A stretch of 64,000 nucleotides of DNA from NCBI GenBank assembly GCA_964618975.1, contig CAZUDI010000002.1:62001-126000 (forward strand), written 5' to 3'. The stretch is from CAZUDI01 sp964618975 (GTDB taxonomy: Bacteria; Desulfobacterota; Desulfomonilia; UBA1062). This document shows, in pieces, positions 1-8,654 of this stretch; the stretch's first letter is position 1, and every line of letters begins with the position of its first letter. Below the pieces are notes generated by a model, which had not been told where the DNA came from, searched no databases, and saw only the letters and a program-made list of their open reading frames with translations. Both the position numbers and the translations under genes were made by a program.

Positions 1-272
1 TGGAGCTGGGCGAGCGCCTCTATGCCTTCGGCTGCCCTACCGACCATCAGGGCATTGTGTCCCCCGGTTACATCAACGGCCCGCCACGCATCGCCGGCGA
101 CGAGACCCTGTGGCAGGTGAGCATGCAGGTCCAGCCCGGCAGCAGTGGCAGCCCGGTCTTTACCGCCAAGGGCACGCTCGTGGCCGTGGTCAAGGGCCGC
201 TACCGCGGCACGGACAACCTCGGGTTCCTGATCCCGATGGACACCATCATCGCCTTTGTAAAGGATGAATAA
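1..272 (+). CDS. Trypsin-like serine protease, C-terminal part (partial)
   Basis: The reading frame is open from the left edge and ends at TAA 270-272, so only the last ~90 residues of the protein are present. The motif GSSGSPVF around 140-165 is the nucleophile loop of chymotrypsin-fold (S1C/trypsin-like peptidase_2) enzymes, with the central Ser as the catalytic residue. The following hydrophobic strands and the segment GFLIPMDTI fit the end of that fold. His and Asp of the triad would lie outside the window. The stop codon overlaps the start of the downstream protein kinase gene, which suggests a translationally coupled pair, perhaps a stress- or envelope-sensing protease with a kinase. 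The substrate cannot be inferred. Confidence 0.72.
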   Translation, partial: ELGERLYAFGCPTDHQGIVSPGYINGPPRIAGDETLWQVSMQVQPGSSGSPVFTAKGTLVAVVKGRYRGTDNLGFLIPMDTIIAFVKDE

Positions 273-1437
273 TGCTATGAACTACGGACGATACTCCCTG
301 GTTAAGGAACTGGGTAAGGGCTCCATGGGCGTGGTCTACCTGGCCCACGACCCGGACATCGACCGGCCCCTGGCGCTGAAGGTCCTGCGGCCCGACCGGG
401 TCACCAGCGAGGACTTCGTGCAGCGCTTTCTCAAGGAGGCCCGCGCCGTGGGGCGTCTCTCCCACCCCGGCATTGTCACGGTCTATGACGTGGGCCAGGA
501 CCACGGCACCATCTACATCGCCATGGAGCTCATCGAGGGCCAACCCCTCAACGAGATTATGCGCGAACGCCGCCTGACTCTGCCCGAAATCCTCGAATTC
601 GGCGTGCACCTGGCCGAGATCCTCGACTATGCCCATTCGCGCGGCATCGTGCACCGCGACATCAAACCGCCCAACATCCTCATGACCTTAGACGGCAAAA
701 TCAAGATCACGGATTTCGGCATCGCCCGTATCGAGGACACCGCCGCCGAGCAGCAGACCCGTCTGGGCGAGGTCCTGGGAACACCGGTCTACATGTCCCC
801 GGAGCAGACCTCCGGCCAGACGGTGGACGGCCGCACCGACCTCTACTCCCTGGGCGTGATCCTCTATGAGCTGGTCACGGGCAGCCGCCCCTATACAGGC
901 GAGACCCTGGCCGCCCTCTTTCGCGCCATAACCGAGACCATCCCCACCGCGCCCCTCACGCTGCAGCCGGAGATTCCCCCCGGCCTCTCGGAGGTGATCA
1001 TGCGCTGTCTCAAGAAAGACCCTGACGAACGTTTCGGCTCCGGGGCCGAGCTCTCGCAGGCGCTTAACACCGTCTTGGGCGCGCCCCCAGAAGAGGCGCC
1101 GCCCAACCCCGGACGGCGGGCGTGGCTTGTGGCGGGGCTCACCCTGACGCTAATCGGCACGGCCCTGGCCGGGTGGCTGTTCCTGCTGCCGGGCCGGCCG
1201 GCGCCCGGGCCTGCCCCCCCAACACTGGCCATGCTCCAGGTGGAGAGCCTGCCGCCCGGGGCGCAGGTCTTCATCGACGGATCCTTCCGGGGCCAGGCGC
1301 CCTGCGACCTCCCGGTGCCCGTTGGCAAGCACGAGGTGCGGCTGAGCCTGGCCGGGCACTACCCGTGGGAGGCCCAAGTCAACCTGGAGGAGACTTCTCT
1401 TGAGCCCCTCTTCGTGCGGCTCGTCCCGGTGGAATGA
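265..1437 (+). CDS. PEGA-domain Ser/Thr protein kinase, single-pass membrane
   Basis: A 390-residue PknB-type eukaryotic-like kinase. Visible kinase motifs are the glycine loop GKGSMG (17-22), ATP-binding Lys39, HRDIKPPN near residue 132 with the catalytic Asp, DFG, and SPEQ in place of APE. A single hydrophobic segment near residues 290-312 anchors it in the inner membrane, and a PEGA repeat (LPPGAQVFIDG and following, about 325-375) forms the extracytoplasmic end. PEGA modules are small beta domains common on surface or sensor proteins. The start at 265 overlaps the protease stop; a second ATG at 277 is equally possible and places the AAGGA at 260-264 at a more usual distance. The kinase lies upstream of two CsgG-like proteins that could be clients, which is inference from order only. 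Confidence 0.92.
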   Translation: MNNAMNYGRYSLVKELGKGSMGVVYLAHDPDIDRPLALKVLRPDRVTSEDFVQRFLKEARAVGRLSHPGIVTVYDVGQDHGTIYIAMELIEGQPLNEIMRERRLTLPEILEFGVHLAEILDYAHSRGIVHRDIKPPNILMTLDGKIKITDFGIARIEDTAAEQQTRLGEVLGTPVYMSPEQTSGQTVDGRTDLYSLGVILYELVTGSRPYTGETLAALFRAITETIPTAPLTLQPEIPPGLSEVIMRCLKKDPDERFGSGAELSQALNTVLGAPPEEAPPNPGRRAWLVAGLTLTLIGTALAGWLFLLPGRPAPGPAPPTLAMLQVESLPPGAQVFIDGSFRGQAPCDLPVPVGKHEVRLSLAGHYPWEAQVNLEETSLEPLFVRLVPVE

Positions 1438-1612
1438 AGACCCTGTATGACCGGGCATATATGTGATATAAGGCAGGATGCAGGTGTGGTGTGATGGACC
1501 GTCGTCTCCGACAGGGAGACCGGGCCTTCAGGACAGGGGCCCCACCTTTTAAGTGCCACCGTGTGACACGCGGCACGCGACGGTCCCTTAAGGAAGACGA
1601 GGAGGATATCCC

Positions 1613-3571
1613 ATGCAGTCAAAGGCAGTCTTGACAGGTGTAATGGCAGGCATCGTCGTATCCCTGCTCATGTTCGCCGGCTTTCCGCCGGCGGCTCAGG
1701 CCCGCATCTCCCCCGGGAAGGCGCTACCGGACTTTTCCCTCACGGACCTCGAGGGCGGGATGTACTCCCTGTCCGCCATGCAGAGGCACCCCCTGCTCAT
1801 CATCTATTTCTTCGACGCCACCTCGCGCACGAGTCAGGAGGCGCTCCTGACCCTCGACCGCCTGGTCCGCGAACATGCCGGCGCTGATCTGCGTGTATGG
1901 GGTGTGACACAGTCCTCCCGGCAGGAGGCCGAGGACTTCGTACGCCGCAGCAAACCCTCCTTCCCCATCCTCCTGGATGACGGCGGAGTCAGCCAGCAGT
2001 ACCAGGCCCGAGTGGTCCTGCCCACCACCTGCATCGTGGGCCCCGGGCTCGTGCTGCTGGATCTCATCCAGGGGGCGGGGCAGTCGACCAATGTCATGCT
2101 GGTCAGGGTGGCCGAGCGCTCCCTGCAGCAGCGGGAGGCCGCCTTCGCCAGGGCCCTCGGCGAGGAGGTCGCCCGCCAGAACCCCGACGACGCCCGTGCC
2201 CGCCAGGTGGTGGGCTATGCCGCCCTCAAACAGGGCGACACCCAGGCCGCCGAACAGACCTTTGACTCGCTCGCCCGCGAAACGGGCGAGGCCGGGATCA
2301 GCGGCACCGTGGGACTGAGTGCCGTATACGTAGCCAGGGGCGAGAACGACAAGGCCCTGCGCCTGGCTAAGGAAGCACAGCAGCGAGACCCGGACAACGG
2401 TTACGTGCACGTGCTCAAGGGCGACGTACTCTATGCCCAGGCACGCACGGCCGAGGCCGAGGCCGAATACCACAAGGCCGTGGAGAAGCCGGCCGCCCCC
2501 CTCCAGCAGGCCGAGGCCTGCAATAAACTCGGCCTGCTAGCCGCGGCCCAGGGACAGCACGAGCGCTCCCGCAGCCTCTACGACCAGGCCTACGCCATCG
2601 ACCCCTTCAACATCGAGGCCCTCTCCAACAAGGGCCGCACCTACGAGAAACAGGGCGACTGGGACAAGGCCCTCGACCTCTACCGCCAGGCGCAGACCCT
2701 CGATAAAAACGACCTCGTATCGGAGGTGCTGGCCCGGCGGGCCCAGGAGATGCAGGCGCTCGCCCGGGACGGGGAGCGCAGTCAGCGCATGGATGCGCTC
2801 GTCAAAGACCTGGCCAAGCGCTACCGCGAGCAGGTGTCCTCACCTGAACCCCAGGACACCTGGACCTCGCAGCCCCTGGTCCTCTCGTTCGTGGACTTTC
2901 AGGAGAGCGGCGCCATCTCCCTGCGCGACGGCTTCGCCACGGTACTCACCACGCGCCTGGGTGAGCTGCTGAACGCCTCGGGTCGCGTTCAGGTGGTGGA
3001 GCGCGCGCTGATCGAACGCCTGCTCGAGGAGCTCAATCTCGGAAGTTCCGAGCTGGCCGACCCCGAAACCGCACTGCGACTCGGCAGGGTGCTGGCGGCC
3101 CGCATCACGGGCACCGGCAGTCTGTACCACCTGGGCGGCTCGTCGCTTCTGAGCCTGCGGCTGATCGACACCGAAACCACGGCCATCCCCAAGGTGATCA
3201 ACCGTCAGCTGGATCAGGGGGACTCGCTCAACAAGGCCCTGCACGAGCTGAACCGGGAGATCCTCGCGGCCGTGATCAAGGCTTACCCAATCAGGGGCTA
3301 CGTGGTGGAGGCCCTGGGCGACGAGGTCATGATAAACCTCGGGGCCCGTCAGGGCATCGTAACCGGCACGACCTTCGAGGTTATCGAGGAGGGCCGGGCA
3401 GTGGCCTACAAGGGCCGCACCCTGAAAGGCGCCCCCAAGACCATCGGCCAGATCGAGGTCCTGCGCGTGGAGCCCGACCTGGCCTTCTGCCGCATCGTTT
3501 CTAAGGATCGCCCCCTCCTCCGCGACGACAAGGTGATCGAAAAAGGTGCTCCGAGCACCATCCAGGAATGA
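1613..3571 (+). CDS. Exported redoxin-like/TPR/CsgG-domain fusion protein
   Basis: A 652-residue protein with an N-terminal signal peptide ending near AQA (about residue 29). Three regions follow: an AhpC/TSA-like thioredoxin fold (about 32-165), tandem TPR repeats (about 175-385), and a C-terminal CsgG/LpoB-like nucleotide-fold domain (about 420-560) with VVERALIERLLEELNLGSS. The peroxidatic or CxxC cysteine position reads FDATSRTSQE, so the redoxin domain has no active-site cysteine and is probably structural or a binding module. The last ~80 residues form a small beta-rich region. The start has AGGAGG at 1599-1604. The downstream lipoprotein carries the same CsgG-like signature and begins 5 bases after the stop, so the pair is co-transcribed. 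I cannot assign a specific function; envelope assembly or sensing is the most economical idea. Confidence 0.8.
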   Translation: MQSKAVLTGVMAGIVVSLLMFAGFPPAAQARISPGKALPDFSLTDLEGGMYSLSAMQRHPLLIIYFFDATSRTSQEALLTLDRLVREHAGADLRVWGVTQSSRQEAEDFVRRSKPSFPILLDDGGVSQQYQARVVLPTTCIVGPGLVLLDLIQGAGQSTNVMLVRVAERSLQQREAAFARALGEEVARQNPDDARARQVVGYAALKQGDTQAAEQTFDSLARETGEAGISGTVGLSAVYVARGENDKALRLAKEAQQRDPDNGYVHVLKGDVLYAQARTAEAEAEYHKAVEKPAAPLQQAEACNKLGLLAAAQGQHERSRSLYDQAYAIDPFNIEALSNKGRTYEKQGDWDKALDLYRQAQTLDKNDLVSEVLARRAQEMQALARDGERSQRMDALVKDLAKRYREQVSSPEPQDTWTSQPLVLSFVDFQESGAISLRDGFATVLTTRLGELLNASGRVQVVERALIERLLEELNLGSSELADPETALRLGRVLAARITGTGSLYHLGGSSLLSLRLIDTETTAIPKVINRQLDQGDSLNKALHELNREILAAVIKAYPIRGYVVEALGDEVMINLGARQGIVTGTTFEVIEEGRAVAYKGRTLKGAPKTIGQIEVLRVEPDLAFCRIVSKDRPLLRDDKVIEKGAPSTIQE

Positions 3572-3575
3572 GCCC

Positions 3576-4064
3576 ATGCGCACCCTTAAAGCAGCCTTGC
3601 TCCTGCTCTTGACCGCCTGTCTGTGCGGCTGCGCCTCAGGTCCACAACCCAGGCCGGCCATCACCATCGCGGTGTGGGACCTCGAAAACGTAAGCCCCAC
3701 AACTTCCCCCATCCCTGAGCTGGGGGCACTGCTGGCCGCCGAGGTCGTCGCCACCCTCCAACCGTTGGACGGAATCACCGTCATCGAACGCCAACGGCTG
3801 CTCCTGGCCCTGGAGGAACTGGCCCTGGGCTCGTCGACCCTGGCCGACGAAGGATCCCGGCTCGAGCTCGGCCGCATCCTGGGGGCGCACCAGATGATCT
3901 TCGGTGCCTACCAGGTGGTGGGCCCCGCCATGCGGCTCGACCTACGGCGGGTGGACGTCGCCAGCGGCAGGGTCCTGGGCGCGACCTCGCAGACCTCGCC
4001 CGCCGCCGATGCGGCGGGCTGGCTGGCCGCCGCCCGCACGGCCGCAGCCGGCCTCTTCCCTTAG
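3576..4064 (+). CDS. LpoB/CsgG-like lipoprotein
   Basis: A 162-residue lipoprotein. The lipobox LCGC (around residue 18) follows a leucine-rich signal sequence, and the remainder is one CsgG-like domain with VIERQRLLLALEELALGSS and a GRILGAHQMIFG strand-turn. The start at ATG 3576 is chosen because AGGAA at 3565-3569 is correctly spaced and the signal peptide begins here; an earlier in-frame GTG at 3546 would place the signal sequence internally. The domain is a shortened copy of the C-terminal domain of the preceding gene. LpoB-type proteins activate penicillin-binding proteins and CsgG itself is a secretion channel; this copy is too short for the channel, so an accessory role is more likely. 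Confidence 0.82.
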   Translation: MRTLKAALLLLLTACLCGCASGPQPRPAITIAVWDLENVSPTTSPIPELGALLAAEVVATLQPLDGITVIERQRLLLALEELALGSSTLADEGSRLELGRILGAHQMIFGAYQVVGPAMRLDLRRVDVASGRVLGATSQTSPAADAAGWLAAARTAAAGLFP

Positions 4065-4101
4065 GGACCCGTGCTTGTCTGACCCCTTTCGATGGCTTGA
4101 G

Positions 4102-4118
4102 CGTCCCGCCGCGGGACG
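4102..4118 (+). terminator. Short GC hairpin after the lipoprotein gene
   Basis: Arms CGTCCCGC and GCGGGACG around a single base lie 38 bases after the stop at 4064. There is no T-run, so this is a possible Rho-assisted end or 3' stabilising hairpin only. Confidence 0.3.
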
Positions 4119-4224
4119 ATAAATCATGGGAAGGGACCCCGGCACAAGCCCTGGATCAGGAAATATGAACCATAGCGTATAAGACTGCAGGCTTCTTTAA
4201 TCACTGCAGCTATGAGGTGTACTG

Positions 4225-5073
4225 ATGCTGGTAACCATGGAAACACTGCTGCACCCGGCCATGGAGAAGGGTTATGCCGTCATCGCCCCCGACTTCCTGA
4301 CGGCGGGTATGCTGCGGCAATACATCACGGTGGCACAGCGCTATCGTGCCCCACTCATCGCCAGCTACCCGCCCCTGCCGATCGACGCCCTGCGCAGCTT
4401 CCGCAGGTGGCTGCCGAAACTGCGGGCGATCTGCGAGGCGGCCAGCGTGCCGGTGTGCCTGCACCTGGACCACGGCAAGGACGTCGAGACCTGCCGCTTG
4501 GCCATCGAGGCCGGATTTTCCAGCGTCATGATCGACGGCAGCGCCCTGAGCCTGCCGCAGAACCTGGCTATGACCCTGGCGGTGAAAGAGGCCGCCCGCC
4601 CGAGACAGATCAGCGTCGAGGCCGAGATCGGCCACGTGGGCTCCGGGGGCAGTACGCTCGAAGGCCGGGGGGATGCAACCTGCCTGACCGATCCGGACGA
4701 GGCGCGCGACTTCGTCGCGCGCACAGGCGTCGATGCCCTGGCCGTCTCCATCGGCACCCAGCATGGACGCTACACGGGCGCGCCGCGCATCGATTTCGAG
4801 CGTCTGGCGTGCATCCAAAGCCGGGTCAGCGTGCCTCTGGTGCTGCATGGCGGCTCGGGCACCGGCGACGACAATATCCGCCGCGCGGTCACAGGCGGCA
4901 TCCGCAAGATCAATGTCTTCACCGACATCATCAGGCCCTACCTGCTGGCAAGCCGCGACTACCTGCTGAAGAACCCCCACCGGCCCTCCGGGCTTAAAAC
5001 GCGCCAGCAGGCGACCATCGACGAAGTCCTGCGGCACTACTTCGAGATCTCGGGCAGCCTCGGCCGGGCCTGA
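4225..5073 (+). CDS. Class II (zinc) fructose-bisphosphate-type aldolase
   Basis: A 282-residue class II aldolase of the FbaA/GatY/KbaY family: reversible aldol cleavage of a ketose bisphosphate to dihydroxyacetone phosphate and an aldehyde, in the cytosol. The catalytic Asp and first zinc ligand are D82-H83 in LHLDHGKD, the same spacing as GatY/KbaY. Later ligands fall in EAEIGHVG, GTQHGRYTG and LHGGSGT, and the phosphate-binding ends GGSG and NVFTD are present. The start at 4225 has GAGGT at 4213-4217. The substrate (fructose 1,6- or tagatose 1,6-bisphosphate) cannot be decided from sequence alone. It stands alone between unrelated genes. Confidence 0.88.
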   Translation: MLVTMETLLHPAMEKGYAVIAPDFLTAGMLRQYITVAQRYRAPLIASYPPLPIDALRSFRRWLPKLRAICEAASVPVCLHLDHGKDVETCRLAIEAGFSSVMIDGSALSLPQNLAMTLAVKEAARPRQISVEAEIGHVGSGGSTLEGRGDATCLTDPDEARDFVARTGVDALAVSIGTQHGRYTGAPRIDFERLACIQSRVSVPLVLHGGSGTGDDNIRRAVTGGIRKINVFTDIIRPYLLASRDYLLKNPHRPSGLKTRQQATIDEVLRHYFEISGSLGRA

Positions 5074-5350
5074 GACGGCAGGGGCCAGGCCTCCCTACCG
5101 TAGCGCTGGGCCGTCATACCGACATCCCGATGATGGCGGCACACCACCCGGGGCCAGACCAAGACCCGTTTTCACGGTTCCTTTTCCCCATCCGGCGCAT
5201 CCTGCGCCACTGTATGCGTCTGCGCCTTCCTGGCGCCCCCCTTCGTCTGTCCAAGGACGGTATTCCCTGAACTCCCGCATTTCCGCTCCCGGAGGCACCC
5301 CCTCCCCTCTTCATGATTCCGGCCGGCGGACAGGTCGCAGGGAAGCGCTA

Positions 5351-6601
5351 TCACTCGTAGATGATCTCGTCGAGGGCGTCGGCCTCGGGGGCATCCTGTT
5401 CGAAATCGCGCACCACGCGACTCTCCCTGGTCCGGAAATATTCCTTATACCATTCATGGGCGGTGATCATGGACATGACCTCGCTCGTGCCGGTCCAGAT
5501 GGAGGCCAGTCGGACATCACGGTGGATGCGTTCGATGGGCAGGATATTGGTGTATCCAAGCCCCCCCACCACCTGCATGGAGTTGTGCACCACCTTCTGG
5601 CAGGCCTCGGTGATGAACTTCTTTGACTCTGACACCATGCGGCGCACGCGGTCCATATCCACGCCGCGGTCCACGGCGCTGGCAGTGACATGGGCCATGG
5701 CACGGGCGGCGTCCAGCAGCATCACGGCCTCGGCCACCTGGAAGCTCACGCCCTCGAACTGGGCGATGACCTTGCCGAAGGCCTTGCGCCGGGCGGTGTA
5801 ATTCGTGGCCACGTCCAGGGCCGGCCGGGCGGCGCCGATGGTCATGGCCGCCGTGCCGAGCCGTTCGGGGACCATCATGGTGTTGAAGACATCATAGGCC
5901 CCATTGAGCCGACCGATGATATTCTCTTTTGGCACCCGGGCGTCCGTGAAAACCAGACGGGCTGTGCCGCCGCCGCGGCAGCCCATCAGGCCGTAAAGGT
6001 ACTTCGTCTCCACCCCCGGACCCCGCTCCACGATGAAGGCCGTGAGCGCCTGTTGTGATTTGGCCTGGGCATCAAAGTCAGTGCGGGCATAGAGCAGGAA
6101 AAAGTCGGCCCCCTCTCCGCCCACGATGAAGCGCTTCTGGCCGTTGAGGAGGAAGTAGTCGCCCTTGTCCTCGGCCCTGGTGGTGGCCCCGAAGAAGTCC
6201 GACCCGCCGCGCGGCTCGGTCAGGCACTCGGCGGCGAAAAGGTCGCCCTTCAGCAGCGGCCTGACGTACTTCTCCTTCTGGGCCGCCGTGCCGTGCTGCA
6301 TGATGGCATCGCAGACCAGCTCGGCCCCCACACCGAAAACGCAGGCAAATTCATAGCCCAGGGTGCCGATCTCCTCCATGAGCATGCAGGTCGTGACCCA
6401 GTCCATCTCCCGACCACCCCACTCCTTGGGATAGCGGCAGCCCAGCAGGTTGCGCCGTCCGGCCTCGCGCAGAAATTCCTTGGGGAACTTGATCCTGTCC
6501 GCGTCCATGTCGAGGATCATCTCCCGTGGCACCCATTTCACCAGCTCGCGCGCCTCGTCCCGAATCTGCAACTGTTCCCTGCTCATGAGATAATCAAACA
6601 T
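5351..6601 (-). CDS. Acyl-CoA dehydrogenase
   Basis: A 416-residue FAD-dependent acyl-CoA dehydrogenase introducing a 2,3-double bond into an acyl-CoA thioester and passing electrons to ETF. FAD and substrate-loop motifs TEPRGGSDFFGATTRA and NGQKRFIVGGEGADFF are visible, and the C-terminal helices GGLGYTNILPIERIHRD close the fold. The usual MCAD catalytic Glu position is Thr here (IWTGTSEV). A Glu in MVPERLG sits where IVD and LCAD carry their alternative catalytic base, so the enzyme is probably active by that arrangement. It is a close paralogue of the gene at 52422, sharing TEPRGGSDFFGATTRA. Substrate unknown; in anaerobes such enzymes act in fatty, branched-chain or alicyclic acid oxidation. 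Confidence 0.9.
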   Translation of the reverse strand: MFDYLMSREQLQIRDEARELVKWVPREMILDMDADRIKFPKEFLREAGRRNLLGCRYPKEWGGREMDWVTTCMLMEEIGTLGYEFACVFGVGAELVCDAIMQHGTAAQKEKYVRPLLKGDLFAAECLTEPRGGSDFFGATTRAEDKGDYFLLNGQKRFIVGGEGADFFLLYARTDFDAQAKSQQALTAFIVERGPGVETKYLYGLMGCRGGGTARLVFTDARVPKENIIGRLNGAYDVFNTMMVPERLGTAAMTIGAARPALDVATNYTARRKAFGKVIAQFEGVSFQVAEAVMLLDAARAMAHVTASAVDRGVDMDRVRRMVSESKKFITEACQKVVHNSMQVVGGLGYTNILPIERIHRDVRLASIWTGTSEVMSMITAHEWYKEYFRTRESRVVRDFEQDAPEADALDEIIYE

Positions 6602-6774
6602 CGTTGCCTCCCTTCATGTCCCATGGACGATTCATTGTTCAAATTGAGGCCTCTCCCTTGAGCGGCATCCTCTTATCCGGAGGCGACATCAATCACGCCC
6701 CCCCTCCCTCCCAGAGCCGGGGGTCATGCGGAGAGACTGCCACAGGGCCGCCTCGGTCTCATGCCGGCGGCCCA

Positions 6775-6850
6775 CGATCATGGGTATGAACCCCAGGGCC
6801 AGCCTAAGGACCCTGCTTTCCGCTGCAAGCAGCGGGGAATGCGACCCTCA
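6775..6850 (+). repeat. Dispersed hairpin repeat, copy 1
   Basis: The left end ATGGGTATGAACCCCAGGG and the hairpin CCGCTG-CAAG-CAGCGG, followed by GGAATGCGACCC, match the copy at 43351 nearly base for base; the middle differs in length. It is the clearest copy in the 6.6-7.36 kb gap. Confidence 0.8.
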
Positions 6851-7074
6851 GGCCATTCAAGTTCCCTGGAAAATGCCAATGATTAAAACCAGGTGCCCAA
6901 GGTCGCCACCAATCCCGGGCATGAATCTCGGTTCAGGCCCCGCGCCCATTTTAATCCACCGCCAGCGGCGAATGCAACCCAAGACGCATCATGGACATGG
7001 CCCCCGTGTTACAGCCTTATCCCCTCCTTTCAGCCACCAACGGCGGGCAAGGCAACCCCCAGGTAAATCGTGCT

Positions 7075-7135
7075 TGGTCATGATCCCTTACAACAGGTCC
7101 TTATCGCCAGAGGCGGCGAATGCGACCCTGGGAGA
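7075..7135 (+). repeat. Degenerate fragment of the dispersed repeat
   Basis: CATGATCCC on the left and GGCGGCGAATGCGACCCTGGG on the right recall the family ends, with a decayed middle. Other fragments of the right-hand end lie at 6958-6980 and 7035-7065. Confidence 0.45.
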
Positions 7136-7364
7136 GCAGGGTGCACTGTCCCCTCCCATAATGCGGGAGTGCAGGCGACGTGGCCGGGCGGGCCTCCGGT
7201 CTGCCTCCCCCTTGAGGGCCTCGTTGCCGCCTCAGGGACTAAAGGGGCGGCGAGGCCTTGGGGTTCTCTCACCCTCCACAGAGGCGGGTAGGGCTGGAAT
7301 TCAGGTGAAAAATTATGTATGAGAGACCAGAGAGGATCGGGCATGCACAAACGTGGTACTGACG

Positions 7365-7598
7365 ATGGATTCCTGTAGACACCGCAACCTGCTGCTCCTG
7401 CCGCAACGGGAGAATTCGCTGCGCTGCCGGCACTGTCATCTGACGATCAGCCCCCGGGAACTACAGGGTGGCTGTTGCCCGGAATGCTACGCGACGGACG
7501 GAACCAAGCGCTACGAATTCGACGAGATCGAGGCCCGTGATAAGGGCAGGGTGCGCTACCGCTGCGAGGAATGCGGGGCCATCATCGAAAGCGACTAG
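7365..7598 (+). CDS. Small zinc-ribbon protein
   Basis: A 77-residue protein rich in paired cysteines: CRHCH (about 24-28), CCPECY (about 41-46) and CEECG (about 67-71), enough for two zinc sites in a zinc-ribbon/DUF-type fold. The start at ATG 7365 is preferred over the GTG at 7353; neither has a strong ribosome-binding site. High third-position GC matches the neighbours, which supports a real gene. Zinc ribbons of this size bind nucleic acid or act as small regulators, but no specific family is recognised. It stands alone, upstream of a lipoprotein gene on the opposite strand. Confidence 0.65.
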   Translation: MDSCRHRNLLLLPQRENSLRCRHCHLTISPRELQGGCCPECYATDGTKRYEFDEIEARDKGRVRYRCEECGAIIESD

Positions 7599-7818
7599 GC
7601 TTCGCCCCCCGACCTTCCCCCAGTGTCTTGTTTGAGATGGGTGTGGGGAGAGCATCATAAATGAAGCGAGCATCTGCCGACGGCCCTGCACACCCTGGTG
7701 TGCATCTCCCGGGTTCATCAGTGTCGGAGCCTCATCAGACGCCCTGCCCCCGCGCACAAACAGCCGATGGGACCCTGTCAGCCCGCCCCTACTGCCTACA
7801 GCCGGTGGCAGGCCCTCC

Positions 7819-8238
7819 TCAGCGCATGCCCAGCATGGCCTTCTGCAGCCTGAGCTGGGCGGCCTGCACCTCGGGGTCCATCATGTACTGCATCATCTTC
7901 ATGAAGCTCTGCCCTACCTTCAGCTCCAGTTCCTCGGACCTCTGCTTAAGGGGCTCAAGCTCCTGGGGAACACGCTCGGCATCCTTCAATTCGGGGTACT
8001 TGTCCATGACCGCGGCCATCCGTGGCGCAAGCTTCTCCACCCGGGCGGCATACTGGTCGGTGGCGCGGGCCACGTCCTTGGCCGAACCGGCCTTTCCCAC
8101 CGCCTCGACGTACTCCTCCATGGCATCGACGAACTGCGTGTTCACCTCCACCACCTCGCTGTATTTGCCGCCGCCGCAGCCCACCAGGGTCCCGACAAAG
8201 ACGATCAGCACCCAAACCAGAATCCCATGCCTGTACAT
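7819..8238 (-). CDS. Small helical lipoprotein, unknown function
   Basis: A 139-residue lipoprotein: hydrophobic signal of about 20 residues, lipobox LVGC, then an acidic, Glu/Lys-rich, almost wholly alpha-helical mature part that probably forms a helical hairpin or coiled coil. AGGAGCTGG-like ribosome-binding sequence precedes the start on the minus strand (8240-8250). The final GMR gives no sorting clue. No domain family is recognised, and the gene is monocistronic. An open frame on the opposite strand (7661-8515) is an antisense artefact. Confidence 0.78.
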   Translation of the reverse strand: MYRHGILVWVLIVFVGTLVGCGGGKYSEVVEVNTQFVDAMEEYVEAVGKAGSAKDVARATDQYAARVEKLAPRMAAVMDKYPELKDAERVPQELEPLKQRSEELELKVGQSFMKMMQYMMDPEVQAAQLRLQKAMLGMR

Positions 8239-8654
8239 AGCCAGCTCCTCTCACGGGCACCGCTGCGACAACACGGCGCCAGCACACATGGACCCATGTA
8301 TTGGCACAGGTCTCTACCCAAGTCAACTGCTTGATATTCAATGGCATGTATCCCCTGTGGGCCTTCCGGCCAAGCAGCCGCTGCCGGGCAGCAGACCTGT
8401 CAGCCCCAGCCTTTACTCCCGCATCACAAACAGGGCACGGAGGAGGACATGTCGCGAGAGGTGTCGAAACGTCTGCTTCTCACGCCTTGACTTCCTCAGG
8501 ATGGGATTTATTTAGTGATGAACGTTTCATGTCATCGAGTGCGATAATGTAACCAACGTCATCTTTAGAATATTACTTTATTATCTTTCCGAAGGCCTTT
8601 GTACGTTTTTGCTGGGAGGACATTAAGCTTCATGTGTGAAAGGAGGGCTTCAAG
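8239..8654. other. Intergenic region, AT-rich towards the PEP-CTERM gene
   Basis: No gene is seen. The right half (8500-8600) is markedly AT-rich and probably carries the promoter of the gene at 8655; the left half is the divergent upstream region of the lipoprotein. Confidence 0.5.
8487..8514 (+). promoter_or_regulatory. Candidate sigma-70 type promoter of the PEP-CTERM-like gene
   Basis: TTGACT (8487-8492), 16-base spacer, TATTTA (8509-8514), giving a leader of about 130 nt. The -10 matches the consensus at only three positions. Confidence 0.35.

Larger units (their letters stand above)
6602..7364. other. Long intergenic stretch filled with repeat fragments
   Basis: No convincing gene lies in these ~760 bases. 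The open frame at 6726-7322 is proline- and arginine-rich, lacks a domain and runs straight through repeat sequence, so I do not call it. The stretch holds one good copy of the dispersed repeat (6775-6850) and at least three degenerate right-hand ends of the form GGCGGCGAATGCGACCC, near 6958-6980, 7035-7065 and 7105-7130. Confidence 0.6.

Noticed and set aside
6726..7322. 198-residue open frame in the repeat-filled gap
   Set aside because: Made of repeat sequence, no ribosome-binding site, no domain and no protein-like composition.
7661..8515. 284-residue open frame antisense to the lipoprotein gene
   Set aside because: Serine/proline-rich shadow of a lipoprotein with a clear signal sequence and lipobox on the other strand.
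8575..8625. Sigma-54 promoter before the PEP-CTERM-like gene
   Set aside because: GG and TTGC elements are present but separated by 15 bases, not the required 10.
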